NCBI GenBank assembly: GCA_964392365.1
Contig: CAYMPH010000006.1
Location: 124,001-188,000, forward strand
Length of the DNA stretch: 64,000 nt
Source: CAYMPH01 sp964392365
Lineage (GTDB): Bacteria; Spirochaetota; UBA4802; UBA5550
Direction of reading: 5' to 3'
The notes below the pieces were generated by a model that saw only the letters and a list, made by a program, of their open reading frames with translations, made no database searches and was not told where the DNA came from. Below, one piece after another: positions 35,114-44,649 of the stretch. Position 1 is the first letter of the stretch. The number at the start of each line of letters is the position of its first letter. Both the position numbers and the translations under genes were made by a program.

Positions 35114-36481
35114 TCATCTGCACAGGTTAAGAATTTCCGCATTGCCGGTGACTTTCATTTTCTTCCCGTGAAATTCTACAGGGAATCTGTACCCTGAAGC
35201 TGTGTTATTAAAAAGTTCCTGTTTCTCCTTAGTATCAGGATAAAAATGTTTTGCTCTGCTCAGATAGTAGTCAGCACTCTGGTATTCTCCTATCAGCCTG
35301 AAGCCGTTTGAAATTTCAAGTGCAAGAGTTCTGCCGGATGAATCCGTAGGGCTCATGTTATAAGCAGAAAGAAGCATTTTTAAGCCTTCTCTGACATAAC
35401 AGCACTCAAGTATCAGGCGTCTTCCTCTGCTTACCAGATTTTCATAATCTCCCTTGTTTATTTCAACAGTAAATCCGGCATTTAAAATCGGACTGCTCAT
35501 GCTCCGCTGGTTTCTGAAATTTATCCTGATCCTGTGACCTCCGGGGTAAAGGGTTTTTCCGTAATTTATTAAATAAATATTTTCTTTGAATTTTTTATAA
35601 CTTACAGGCAGACCATCTATTGTAATAGATAATGTTGTATTGTTTATTTCCTGGAGCTCGTTACCGCTGTTGAATTTTATTGCTATTGCGGAATTACTAT
35701 TTTTAACTAGATTTAATGAATCAGAAGTGTCGACATTGGCTGAAAATAAAATTTCCGCATCAGGTGTTCCAAATTGAATATATTTTGATATTGCCTTGAA
35801 CCAGGCTTCAGCTTCCATTTCGTTGTATAGAATATCTGCATATCGTATAGCCTGATTATGATTTGAAAAAAATCCCATTTCGCCTATAACTCCAGGGCAG
35901 ATGTTAACAGTTTCCCTTAAAATTTTTGTACCTGTTTCAGAAAATACAGAAAAATCTGAAACAACATTCCCTCTCTCATCCATTATGCGATGAAATTCAT
36001 CCAGAAGTATTTTTGCAAAATCAAAACCCGCGGGATTCACGAATCTGCTTCCCCAGATAAATACTGAAGGGTAGTTCACATTATCCTGTTTTCGTGGTGA
36101 TGAATTGTGGTGTATACTTACAAGCAGTGCAGGTGAGAATTCTCGAATCATATCAACCCTTGTATCCAGTGAAACATTTTCATCTCTATATCTGCTCATT
36201 TGAACATTAGCTCCGGCTTTTCTCAGCATATCTTCAAGAATGAGCGCTGTTTTTAAATTAATTTCCTCTTCTGTGAGACCGTTATCAGCAATTCTGCCTT
36301 TGTCTTTTAAACCAAGAGCGCCATGTCCCGGGTCTATGAATATTTTTTTTCCTGAAAGCCATTTATGGCTCTGGAGATCAATTGTTCCTGTATACTTAAC
36401 CGGATTGCGGAAACCGCAGGAAGTTATAAAGACAAGCATTATAGAAAAGATAAAATATTTATAAAACGCTGATAGGACCAT
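35114..36481 (-). CDS. N-acetylmuramoyl-L-alanine amidase, lipoprotein
   Basis: 455 residues. The start at 36481 follows a very strong GGGAGGG site and gives a lipoprotein signal ending in FITSC. The amidase_3 domain has its zinc ligands and catalytic Glu in DPGHGALG, LTEEEINL, SIHHNSS and GEMGFFSN. It cuts the bond between N-acetylmuramic acid and the stem peptide. Residues after about 250 form an extra beta-rich domain and a helical tail of unknown role. The start lies inside the upstream ABC gene (23-bp overlap). The degenerate M23 protein at 48822 is a candidate activator. Confidence 0.85.
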   Translation of the reverse strand: MVLSAFYKYFIFSIMLVFITSCGFRNPVKYTGTIDLQSHKWLSGKKIFIDPGHGALGLKDKGRIADNGLTEEEINLKTALILEDMLRKAGANVQMSRYRDENVSLDTRVDMIREFSPALLVSIHHNSSPRKQDNVNYPSVFIWGSRFVNPAGFDFAKILLDEFHRIMDERGNVVSDFSVFSETGTKILRETVNICPGVIGEMGFFSNHNQAIRYADILYNEMEAEAWFKAISKYIQFGTPDAEILFSANVDTSDSLNLVKNSNSAIAIKFNSGNELQEINNTTLSITIDGLPVSYKKFKENIYLINYGKTLYPGGHRIRINFRNQRSMSSPILNAGFTVEINKGDYENLVSRGRRLILECCYVREGLKMLLSAYNMSPTDSSGRTLALEISNGFRLIGEYQSADYYLSRAKHFYPDTKEKQELFNNTASGYRFPVEFHGKKMKVTGNAEILNLCR

Positions 36482-37211
36482 TAGCCCTCCCTTCAACAAT
36501 CTGACGCACGTACTGGTCGTCGGTATTTTTTATTTCTTCCGGTGTTCCTGTGAAAATGATTTTTCCTTTATACAGCATTGCAATTCTGTCTGCAACTCTG
36601 TAAGCTGAATGCATGTCGTGAGTTACCACAATTGAAGTCACACCGAAAGTATCTCTCATTTTAACAATAAGCCTGTCAACAGCACCAGCTGTGATTGGAT
36701 CAACTCCTGTTGTCGGCTCATCGTAAAGCATGATCTCGGGTTTTATTGCAATTGAACGGGCAAGCCCCACTCTTTTCTGCATACCTCCTGAAAGTTCAGA
36801 AGGTTTTTTATTTTCGATATTTTTAAGACCTACCTGTTCAAGCATTTCAGGAACTATTTTTTTAATTTCCTCTTCAGTAATGCCTATTCTTCTCATGCCG
36901 AAAGCAACGTTATCATAAATATCCATTGAATCAAATAATGCCGCTCCCTGAAACAGCACCCCGTATTTTTTTTCTATTATATATTTTTTCAATTCATCTG
37001 CCTGAGTGTAATTTTCGCCATCAACAAAAATTTCACCGGCATCCGGCGATAAAATTCCAACAAGATGTTTAAGCACAACAGATTTCCCGGTTCCGCTTAT
37101 TCCGATTATACAGAGAATTTCACCTTCATAAACGGAAAAATCCACTCCATCAAGTACAACCCTGCTGCCGAATGATTTGCACAATCCTGATATTTTTATT
37201 TTTTCTTTCAT
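36459..37211 (-). CDS. MlaF-like ABC transporter ATP-binding protein
   Basis: 250 residues from ATG 37211 (a TTG at 37235 is possible). Walker A is GISGTGKS, the signature is LSGGMQKRVGLAR, Walker B is IMLYDEPTTGVDP, and the wording YDEPTTGVDPITA is characteristic of MlaF/Ttg2A ATPases for phospholipid or toluene-tolerance systems. No MlaE permease or MCE-domain gene is in the window. The downstream amidase gene overlaps its 3' end by 23 bp, so the pair is coupled. An orphan energiser of envelope lipid transport is inferred. Confidence 0.75.
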   Translation of the reverse strand: MKEKIKISGLCKSFGSRVVLDGVDFSVYEGEILCIIGISGTGKSVVLKHLVGILSPDAGEIFVDGENYTQADELKKYIIEKKYGVLFQGAALFDSMDIYDNVAFGMRRIGITEEEIKKIVPEMLEQVGLKNIENKKPSELSGGMQKRVGLARSIAIKPEIMLYDEPTTGVDPITAGAVDRLIVKMRDTFGVTSIVVTHDMHSAYRVADRIAMLYKGKIIFTGTPEEIKNTDDQYVRQIVEGRANGPISVL

Positions 37212-37254
37212 TTTTTTTATACTCAATTTAATCAAATAATTTAATTACATCTTC

Positions 37255-37399
37255 TGTCATTCCCGCGAAGGCGGGAATCTATAAATAGTATAATTTATAT
37301 TAAAACCAATTAATTCAATAATTCTCTGATTTTGTCTTATCCTTTGCAGGGGAATCCATAGTAATAATTAAATGGATTCCCGCCTTCGCGGGAATGACA
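37255..37399. repeat. MITE-like element with 25-bp terminal inverted repeats
   Basis: Arms at 37255-37279 and 37375-37399 are perfect reverse complements, each with an internal hairpin CCCGCGAAGGCGGG. The 95-bp interior is AT-rich and non-coding. The TCATTCCCGCGAA...TTCGCGGGAATGA type of repeat is a well-known dispersed bacterial element. It sits between the MlaF-like and bpt genes. The rest of 37212-37552 shows nothing else. Confidence 0.8.
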
Positions 37400-37552
37400 T
37401 GTTTTTTTAAAAATAATGTTAAATATAAAAAATATTCCTGTAAAAAAATTAAAATTTCATCAAACCCAATTAATAGATTTGACACAAACCAGTATAAAAA
37501 TATCAGCTTATACTATAATTTTAAATTCCGGCGGTAATAAAGCAATTAAAAA

Positions 37553-38251
37553 ATGATAGTTCTACAGGAGACTAAATTAAGCGAATTTATGCAATGTGCA
37601 TATTTACCGGAGAAAAATCTCAGGTTTGCTTATCAATTTCTTGCAGAGCTCAATGAAGAGGAAATTAATACTTTTCTTTCAACCGGGTGGAGAAAATTCG
37701 GCATATATTATTTCAAGCCCGAATGCGGTGATTGCAGGGATTGTATTCCAATTAGAGTAATTGTAAATGATTTTATTCCATCAAAAAGCCAGAGAAGAGT
37801 ATTGAAAAAAAGCTCTCCTATAGAAGTTAAGTTTTCAGATCTCAATTATAAAGAAGAAATTTATGATATTTACAAAATTCATTCAGAAGTAAAATTCAGT
37901 AAAGAAACCGATAGGGAAGATTTTATATCCTCATTTTACAATCCTTCCTGTCCGTGTATTCAGTCTGAGTATTATATTGATGGAAAAATATTTGCTGTTG
38001 GATTTCTAGATGTTTCATCCGAGGCTTTAAGCAGTGTATATTTCGCATATTATCCTGATTTTGAAAAATACAGTCCCGGGACTTTTAGTGTTTTAAGAGA
38101 AATTGAATTTGCCAAATCCATTGGTTTGAAGTATTATTATCTCGGGTATTATATTGAAAATAATAAAAGCATGTCATATAAAAACAGGTTTTTCCCGAAT
38201 GAAAAATACAGCTGGGATAACGGTTTATGGATAATAGAAAAGGGAATTTAG
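37553..38251 (+). CDS. bpt: Arginyl/leucyl-tRNA-protein transferase family (Bpt-like)
   Basis: 232 residues, typical bacterial length. The N-terminal Cys-containing block (CAYLP, then YYFKPECGDCRDCIPIRVIVNDF) and the C-terminal GLKYYYLGYYIENNKSMSYKNRFFPNE block match the bacterial aspartate/glutamate leucyltransferase family related to ATE1. It would add Leu to N-terminal Asp or Glu so that ClpS delivers proteins to ClpAP. Supporting context: clpS and clpA lie 2.8 kb downstream on the same strand. Ribosome binding site is weak. Confidence 0.8.
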   Translation: MIVLQETKLSEFMQCAYLPEKNLRFAYQFLAELNEEEINTFLSTGWRKFGIYYFKPECGDCRDCIPIRVIVNDFIPSKSQRRVLKKSSPIEVKFSDLNYKEEIYDIYKIHSEVKFSKETDREDFISSFYNPSCPCIQSEYYIDGKIFAVGFLDVSSEALSSVYFAYYPDFEKYSPGTFSVLREIEFAKSIGLKYYYLGYYIENNKSMSYKNRFFPNEKYSWDNGLWIIEKGI

Positions 38252-38462
38252 AAAAAACATTTTATTGACATTCCCTTGGGTTCACAGCATATGTAAAATT
38301 AGTTTTTTTATTTTTTATTATTGAAATGAAAAAACTATTTTTTGTTGTTCCCATAATAAAGAAAAAGAAATTGACCAACAGAAAGTGGTTTAAATAATCA
38401 GTATTTTAGATGTCAAAATGGCATTTTATAAGAAGTTACAATAATTAAGGAAAAGATAAGAT

Positions 38463-39590
38463 ATGAAAAAGTTTTATTTAATCGCGCTGATAATCCTTTC
38501 AGTCAGCTTGAATCTTGAAGCAAAACCGGCTGACAGCATGTACTGGAACGATCTTGCAAGATATTTTGCAGGCATGCCGATACGTGAAGAAAGTCCGCTT
38601 AAACCAGCAACAAAGCAGCAATATTATAAAGATCATATGGCATATATGGATCAATTCTGGGAAAAGGTTAATAAGGAAACTGTTGATATAATTGCTCCAT
38701 GGAGTAAAGAAAACATACCTCAGAATCTTTCAAAAAATTCAGTTTTTTATCCATTCAGCGGAGCTGATCTTGTTAATTTATATACAATGTTTCCAAATGC
38801 TCCTTATTATATTATGATGGCTCTTGAAGATCCAGGTCATATTCCGGATCCGCTTGCGCTTAAAGAGCATGAATTGAAATATGGATTTACAGCTTTTAAA
38901 AATGCAATAGATACAATTGCCTCTATGAATTATTTCCATTCGAGGAAAATGTATGATAATATGAGTAATAAATATTTCACAGGAACCCTTCCATCTATAC
39001 TTGCATTTGCTGCAAGATTGAAGCTTAACATATTAGATATTGAACCTGTAGGACTCGACTCGAAAGGTAACGTACAGAAGCTTGATGACAAGGGCATGAT
39101 TGAAGGCAGCAAGCCAAGGGTAACTGGTAACAGAATTTCTTTTAAAAGTGAAAAAGATTACTCCACAAGAACTTTATTATATTTAAAAGTCAGGCTTTCA
39201 AGTGCTGTAATTGATGAAAATACACCGGAAGGGAAATTTTTTACCAGGCTCCCTAATTATAATTTTATGACTAAGTCTGCTATCTATTTACTTCATAGAA
39301 AAGGTTTTGAGCCTTTAAATAATTATTTTCTCAGTAAAAGTGATATAATTGTTCAGGACGATTCCGGAATACCATATAAATATTTTGTTAATGATAATTG
39401 GGAGAGAAAATTATATGGAGTATATACATTCCCGACCAAAATTATGGATCTTGACCATACTCCTCACCAGCCTGATCTGACTGCAGCATATAAAGAAAAA
39501 AGCATCCCGTTTCCATTCAGATATGGCTATGGTGTTCTAAAAGCGAAAAATAATTCAAATTTAATGATGATGATAAAGAAGAAAAAATGA
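38463..39590 (+). CDS. Exported protein of unknown function
   Basis: 375 residues with a signal peptide (MKKFYLIALIILSVS, cleavage near LEAKP). The mature part is soluble and Tyr/Pro-rich, with blocks such as NSVFYPFSGADLVNLYTMFPNAPYYIMMALEDPGH and NFMTKSAIYLLHRKGFEPLN. These look like a conserved family, but I cannot name it. AAGGAAAAG ribosome binding site. The stop overlaps the ATG of the amidohydrolase-like gene (ATGA), so the two are coupled and may act together in the envelope. Confidence 0.65.
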   Translation: MKKFYLIALIILSVSLNLEAKPADSMYWNDLARYFAGMPIREESPLKPATKQQYYKDHMAYMDQFWEKVNKETVDIIAPWSKENIPQNLSKNSVFYPFSGADLVNLYTMFPNAPYYIMMALEDPGHIPDPLALKEHELKYGFTAFKNAIDTIASMNYFHSRKMYDNMSNKYFTGTLPSILAFAARLKLNILDIEPVGLDSKGNVQKLDDKGMIEGSKPRVTGNRISFKSEKDYSTRTLLYLKVRLSSAVIDENTPEGKFFTRLPNYNFMTKSAIYLLHRKGFEPLNNYFLSKSDIIVQDDSGIPYKYFVNDNWERKLYGVYTFPTKIMDLDHTPHQPDLTAAYKEKSIPFPFRYGYGVLKAKNNSNLMMMIKKKK

Positions 39591-40990
39591 TTTCCAATAA
39601 AATAAAAATACAGGTACTGATTCTGCTGGCTTTTTCATTGCCGATTTTTTCTTGCGGTTATTCGCAGGTAGATAAAATAACAGGCGAAATTAAAAAGCAG
39701 AGCAGACTTACCGCATTTACTGATGTGAATATTATTTCTGTCAGGGATGGCAGAGTATTAAGAAACAAAACAGTACTTGTACGCGACGGGAAAATTGAAA
39801 AAATATTTCCATCAGGTTATGAAAAAATTGGAATAGAATATACTCAGATAAAATCTTCAGGCAAGTATCTTATGCCTGGTCTTGCAGACATGCATGTTTA
39901 TATAAATAATGAGTATGATATGCTTCTTATGCTGGCTAACGGTGTCACAACTGTGCGCAACATGTGGGGAATTTCCTATATGGTATCATTTGTGTCTTCA
40001 CCGGATCAGAAAAAACTCCGTGACCAGGTTAATGCAGGCAATCTTATAGGCCCTACAATTTATACTGCTGGCCCAATTGTAGATGGAGCTCCGGCTGAAT
40101 CAGCATTTATGACTGTTGTGAAAAACGAAAGAGAAGCGGCAAGGGCTGTGATAAAGCAGAAAGACCAGGGTTATGATTTTATAAAAATTTATGACAATCT
40201 TCCTGTTGATCTTTTTAATGTTGTAATTAAAACAGCTGAAGAAGTTGAAATTCCTGTTGCAGGTCATGTTCCGAATAAAGTCGGTCTTGAAAATGCACTC
40301 GAAGCACAAATGGAATCACTTGAACATTTAACAGGATTTATAGATTATGATACATGCACGTATATCATACCATTCAAAAAAATTGGATATTACGCGAGAC
40401 TTGCAAAACAGAACTATGTTTATATGTGTCCTACTTTAAATCTTCCGCAAAGAAGATATACCCACAAAAAAGATGAACACATTAAAGCAATATCAGAAAT
40501 GAAATACATTGATCTCAGAACAAGAATTTCATGGTGGCGGACACATAACTCAGAAATTGATGATCTCAGGGAAAAGTATGCAGATTTCGACAAGGGAACT
40601 TACAGAGAAAAAACTACTGAATTGATGAAAAGCCTGTCTAAAAATCTTCATTCAAGAGGAGTTAAGTTTCTCATCGGTTCCAATTCAGGTCATCCTTACA
40701 CAGTTCCAGGTTTTTCTTTAATTGATGAGCTGAATAATTTTGTCAGTATCGGTATTACTCCTGCAGAAACTGTTAAAATTGCTACTTATAGAGCTGCATT
40801 GTTTTTTAATAAAGATAAAGAATTCGGAGATATCAAACCGGGAATGAGAGCTGATCTTATTCTGCTGGATGCGAATCCTCTGGAAAATATAAATAATATC
40901 AAAAAAAGAGCCGGGGTAATGTCCCGAGGCTGGTGGATATCTAAAGAAAATATTCAGGGTATTTTAAACGGTTTAGACAGAACAAAGTAG
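39587..40990 (+). CDS. Amidohydrolase-like lipoprotein with altered metal site
   Basis: 467 residues. A lipobox FSC (C23) indicates a lipoprotein. The fold is an imidazolonepropionase-type amidohydrolase (MPGLADMHV, GHVP, LEHL, GIKPGMRADLILLD-type end). Two metal ligands are changed: the usual HxH is HVY (H103, Y105), and the usual GTDAG Asp is Asn (GSNSG, N366). K200, H227 and H247 remain. It may use a different metal arrangement or be non-catalytic. Encoded with, and overlapping, the unknown exported protein. Ends 12 bp before clpS. Confidence 0.75.
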   Translation: MISNKIKIQVLILLAFSLPIFSCGYSQVDKITGEIKKQSRLTAFTDVNIISVRDGRVLRNKTVLVRDGKIEKIFPSGYEKIGIEYTQIKSSGKYLMPGLADMHVYINNEYDMLLMLANGVTTVRNMWGISYMVSFVSSPDQKKLRDQVNAGNLIGPTIYTAGPIVDGAPAESAFMTVVKNEREAARAVIKQKDQGYDFIKIYDNLPVDLFNVVIKTAEEVEIPVAGHVPNKVGLENALEAQMESLEHLTGFIDYDTCTYIIPFKKIGYYARLAKQNYVYMCPTLNLPQRRYTHKKDEHIKAISEMKYIDLRTRISWWRTHNSEIDDLREKYADFDKGTYREKTTELMKSLSKNLHSRGVKFLIGSNSGHPYTVPGFSLIDELNNFVSIGITPAETVKIATYRAALFFNKDKEFGDIKPGMRADLILLDANPLENINNIKKRAGVMSRGWWISKENIQGILNGLDRTK

Positions 40991-41002
40991 GTGCGCTGAA
41001 TT

Positions 41003-41326
41003 ATGCCATCACAAACCGGTAACGAAAACGAATATGATAGCGGACTCAAGCTGGAACATGAGAAAAAGCTTGAAGAACCGAAAATGTATAAAGTTATTCT
41101 TCATAATGACCACTATTCAACTATGGACTTTGTAATTGAAGTTCTCGTAAAAATTTTCAATATGCCTGCTGCAAAAGCCACCCAGATAATGCTTGATGTT
41201 CACAAAAAAGGTTTTGGAATCTGCGGTGTTTATACCTATGATATTGCTTCTACAAAAGTAAGCCAGGTGCACGATCTGGCTAAATCAAGACAGTTCCCTC
41301 TTAAAAGCTCGCTCGAGGAGGCGTGA
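41003..41326 (+). CDS. clpS: ClpS, adaptor for ClpA
   Basis: 107 residues. The core KMYKVILHNDHYSTMDFVIEVLVKIF with DVHKKGFGICGVYTYDIA is the ClpS fold, including the N-degron pocket residues around NDHYSTM and the His of DVHKKG. It binds proteins with N-terminal Leu, Phe, Tyr or Trp and hands them to ClpAP. It lies one base before clpA, the usual arrangement, and downstream of the Bpt gene. RBS AGGTG. Confidence 0.95.
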   Translation: MPSQTGNENEYDSGLKLEHEKKLEEPKMYKVILHNDHYSTMDFVIEVLVKIFNMPAAKATQIMLDVHKKGFGICGVYTYDIASTKVSQVHDLAKSRQFPLKSSLEEA

Positions 41327-41327
41327 A

Positions 41328-43562
41328 ATGAATATACATGAAGATCTGAATAATATAATAATGGCTGCTTTCAATGAAGCTAAAAGCAGAAAGCACGAAT
41401 ATATGACTACTGAACATCTTCTTTATGCTGCTTTATTTAATGAAGATGGTAAAAATATTATTGTTGGTTCTGGCGGTGATTTTGACAGCTTAAGAAAAAA
41501 GCTCGAAGAATTTTTAAACACAAGAATTCCAAAAGTAGAAAGTGATGATATAGATCCAATTCAATCCCTTGGATTTCAGAATGTAATGGAACGCGCTTTC
41601 TGGCACACATCCTCTGCACAGAAAGATATCCTTGATCTTGGTGATGTGCTTGCAGCAATTTTTGAAGAAAAAGAATCCCACTCCGCATATTTTCTTCAGG
41701 AAGATGGCATTTCAAGATATTCACTATTAAATTATATATCTCATAGAACTGGAGAATTTCCCGACGGAGTTAAGCCTGAAGAAGAAAAAGTTGCAGATGA
41801 AAAAAATGATGAGAATAAAATTCTTAAAGCCTTTACAACTGAACTGACTGCAAAAGCAGCAAGAGGCGAGATTGATCCTCTTATAGGACGTGAAGATATT
41901 ATCGAAAGAACAGTTCAGGTTCTATGCAGAAGGATTAAAAATAATCCTATTCACGTGGGCGATCCGGGTGTTGGCAAAACTGCAATAACAGAAGGGCTGG
42001 CACAGAAAATTAATGATGGTACAGTTCCAAAGCCGCTGCAGGGTGCAAAAATATATTCACTTGATCTGGGATCAATGCTTGCTGGTACAAAGTTCCGCGG
42101 AGATTTCGAAGACAGAATGAAAAAAGTTTTATATGAACTGCAGAAACTTGACAATGTAATTTTGTTTATTGATGAGATACATACTGTTGTCGGAGCTGGT
42201 GCTGTTTCCGGCGGATCAATGGACGCATCAAATATGCTTAAACCGATCCTGACTTCCGGAAAGATTAAATGTATCGGATCTACCACATACGAAGAATATA
42301 AAAAATATTTTGATAAAGACAGGGCGCTTTCACGCCGTTTTCAGAAAATTGAAATTCCGGAGCCGACTGTCAGCGAAACAATTGAAATATTAAAGGGATT
42401 AAAAGAAAAATACGAGAAGCATCATCTGGTAATCTATTCAGATGAAGCTTTAAAGGCTGCAGCAGAACTTTCATTTAAATTTATAAATGACAGGCATTTG
42501 CCTGATAAAGCTATAGATGTGATTGATGAAGCCGGAGCCCTGATTCACATGACCAGGATCAGTGATGATGCGATTGCAATAACAGTTGCGGATATTGAAA
42601 AGGTTGTTTCAAAAATAGCCCGCATACCAGAGAAGACTATTTCTTCATCAGAAATGGACAAGCTGCATGACACAGCTGCTGAAATAAAGAATCAGATTTT
42701 CGGGCAGGATTCTGCTGTGGATATTGTTGCATCAGCAATAAAAAGAAACAGAGCCGGTTTTGGCAATCCGGACAGACCGGTAGCTTCATTTTTATTTGTG
42801 GGACCAACCGGGGTCGGAAAAACTGAACTTGCGCGACAGCTTGCTTTAACTCTTGGCATACCGCTTCACAGATTTGATATGAGTGAGTATCAGGAGAAAC
42901 ACACAGTCGCCAGGCTGATAGGCGCGCCTCCGGGATATGTAGGGTATGAAGAGGGCGGATTGATGACAGAATCTATCCGTAAATCACCATACTGCGTTAT
43001 GCTTCTTGATGAAATTGAAAAAGCCCATTCGGATATTTTTAATACTTTATTGCAGGTAATGGACTACGCAACTCTGACTGATAATAACGGTAAAAAAGCT
43101 GATTTCAGGAATGTTATAATAATAATGACTTCAAATGCCGGTGCAAGAGAGCTTGGGAAAAGAGAGCTCGGATTCGGCGAAAGAGTTATGAAAAATGAAG
43201 CTATTGATACAGCAGTGGAAAAATTTTTCTCTCCGGAATTCAGAAACAGGCTGGATGCAATAGTGACTTTCAGTAATTTGAATGAAGAGATTTTACTTCA
43301 GATAGTTAAAAAAGAAATAAATGTTTTTATAAAACAATTATCAGATAAAAATGTTGTTTTAGAAATTACGGATTCATGCCTGAAATGGCTAGGGCAGAAA
43401 GGTTACTCAAAGGAATTCGGAGCAAGGGAGATATCGCGGATAGTTCAGGAGAAAATTAAAAATTTCTTCGTAGATCAGGTTCTTTTCGGAGATTTAAAAT
43501 CCGGAGGAAAAGCTATTGCGGACATTGAAAACGATTCTGTGGTTATTAAAGTAGTTAAATAA
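41328..43562 (+). CDS. clpA: ClpA, AAA+ unfoldase of ClpAP
   Basis: 744 residues. An N-terminal repeat domain (about 1-140) is followed by two AAA+ modules: Walker A HVGDPGVGKTA with Walker B VILFIDEIHT near 280, then VGPTGVGKTELA near 490 with MLLDEIEKAHS. The second module has sensor and arginine-finger blocks typical of ClpA. It unfolds substrates for ClpP, which is not in this window. The strong GAGGAGG ribosome binding site overlaps the end of clpS, so translation is coupled. Confidence 0.95.
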   Translation: MNIHEDLNNIIMAAFNEAKSRKHEYMTTEHLLYAALFNEDGKNIIVGSGGDFDSLRKKLEEFLNTRIPKVESDDIDPIQSLGFQNVMERAFWHTSSAQKDILDLGDVLAAIFEEKESHSAYFLQEDGISRYSLLNYISHRTGEFPDGVKPEEEKVADEKNDENKILKAFTTELTAKAARGEIDPLIGREDIIERTVQVLCRRIKNNPIHVGDPGVGKTAITEGLAQKINDGTVPKPLQGAKIYSLDLGSMLAGTKFRGDFEDRMKKVLYELQKLDNVILFIDEIHTVVGAGAVSGGSMDASNMLKPILTSGKIKCIGSTTYEEYKKYFDKDRALSRRFQKIEIPEPTVSETIEILKGLKEKYEKHHLVIYSDEALKAAAELSFKFINDRHLPDKAIDVIDEAGALIHMTRISDDAIAITVADIEKVVSKIARIPEKTISSSEMDKLHDTAAEIKNQIFGQDSAVDIVASAIKRNRAGFGNPDRPVASFLFVGPTGVGKTELARQLALTLGIPLHRFDMSEYQEKHTVARLIGAPPGYVGYEEGGLMTESIRKSPYCVMLLDEIEKAHSDIFNTLLQVMDYATLTDNNGKKADFRNVIIIMTSNAGARELGKRELGFGERVMKNEAIDTAVEKFFSPEFRNRLDAIVTFSNLNEEILLQIVKKEINVFIKQLSDKNVVLEITDSCLKWLGQKGYSKEFGAREISRIVQEKIKNFFVDQVLFGDLKSGGKAIADIENDSVVIKVVK

Positions 43563-43626
43563 AAGTTCATTTTCATATTATTATTCCCGATATTATAATA
43601 ACTATAAAATATATACGGAGAATTAT

Positions 43627-44649
43627 ATGAGCAATCCAATAAGCAATTTATCACAGGGTTTTAGCAGCGCCACTGATTCTTCAGTCAATTACACCTCAAT
43701 ACTAATTCTGCTGTGTTTAGTAGCAGGTGTTTATGGTATTTATAAACTTTATACACTATATATAGAAAATGCTCCGGCAAATACAAAAACAGGGAAAACA
43801 TTTTCATCCGGAACAAGTAAAGCTCCTCAGCCGATAATCCGCCGCGGCCCTGAATTTAACAGTGCTCAAAGAAAAATGATAGCTGACATAATTTCTGAAT
43901 TTAAAAAAAAGGAATTTATGGCTGATTCAGTACCTTTTGCAGTATTGGAAAAGTTTGCTGAATATTTTTATATTAACATTAAACGTCTGAAAATCAGCAA
44001 GTCTGAAGTTAACAGAATGCTGATTGCTTCTTATCCCATTCTTCCAAATACAAAAGTTGAAATTGAAACTGTAGTAAACGGCAAACTTTATTTTTTTGAA
44101 AAAAAAGTATTATCTGTTGCAGCAGACCGGATGGCAATTGATCCTATTGATCCAAATTTACTTGTTCTTCCAAAGGGTGCCGCAGCCTTAATAAATTTTT
44201 CTAAAAACAGGGAGTTTATTTCAGGTGAAAGCAATCTTATCCGGATTGCCGGAGACAAGATGATTTTTTCCTATCCCAAAAATCTGAGTGTTTACAACGA
44301 AAGAAGATATGCGAGAATTCCAGTACAGTATGTTGATGGGAAAATATTTTCTCAGCAGATGCTTGAAGCTCAGCAGATCAGTGTTCGTGATATATCATTA
44401 GAAGGAATAAGAATAAAAACTGCAGAGATTTTGAAGAAGAAGGTGGTTTATAAACTGAGTTTCAGTGAAATTATAGGCGGTATGGATTATTCTTTTTCAA
44501 ATATTGAAAGCATAGTTTCGAAAAGTTTTGTATCAGACAAAGGATATTATGAATATGGAATGTCTTTCCTTTATCTTGATATTGATGCAAAGCAGAGACT
44601 TTCGAATTATTTAAGAGTGCTTGCTGATATGATCAAGATAAGATCATAG
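43627..44649 (+). CDS. Membrane-anchored PilZ-domain protein
   Basis: 340 residues. A transmembrane segment lies near residues 22-45 (SILILLCLVAGVYGIYKLY). A helical region follows, then a PilZN-like domain and a PilZ domain: ERRYARIPVQY (RxxxR near 218-225) and RDISLEGIRI ([D/N]xSxxG near 251-260). This arrangement resembles YcgR/PlzA-type c-di-GMP effectors that act on flagellar motors or envelope enzymes. RBS GGAG. Its end overlaps the convergent flavoprotein gene by 6 bp. Confidence 0.75.
   Translation: MSNPISNLSQGFSSATDSSVNYTSILILLCLVAGVYGIYKLYTLYIENAPANTKTGKTFSSGTSKAPQPIIRRGPEFNSAQRKMIADIISEFKKKEFMADSVPFAVLEKFAEYFYINIKRLKISKSEVNRMLIASYPILPNTKVEIETVVNGKLYFFEKKVLSVAADRMAIDPIDPNLLVLPKGAAALINFSKNREFISGESNLIRIAGDKMIFSYPKNLSVYNERRYARIPVQYVDGKIFSQQMLEAQQISVRDISLEGIRIKTAEILKKKVVYKLSFSEIIGGMDYSFSNIESIVSKSFVSDKGYYEYGMSFLYLDIDAKQRLSNYLRVLADMIKIRS

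Noticed and set aside
38265..38293. Promoter for the exported protein gene from TTGACA at 38265
   Set aside because: The spacing-appropriate -10 candidates are poor (CATATG), so it was not listed as a feature.
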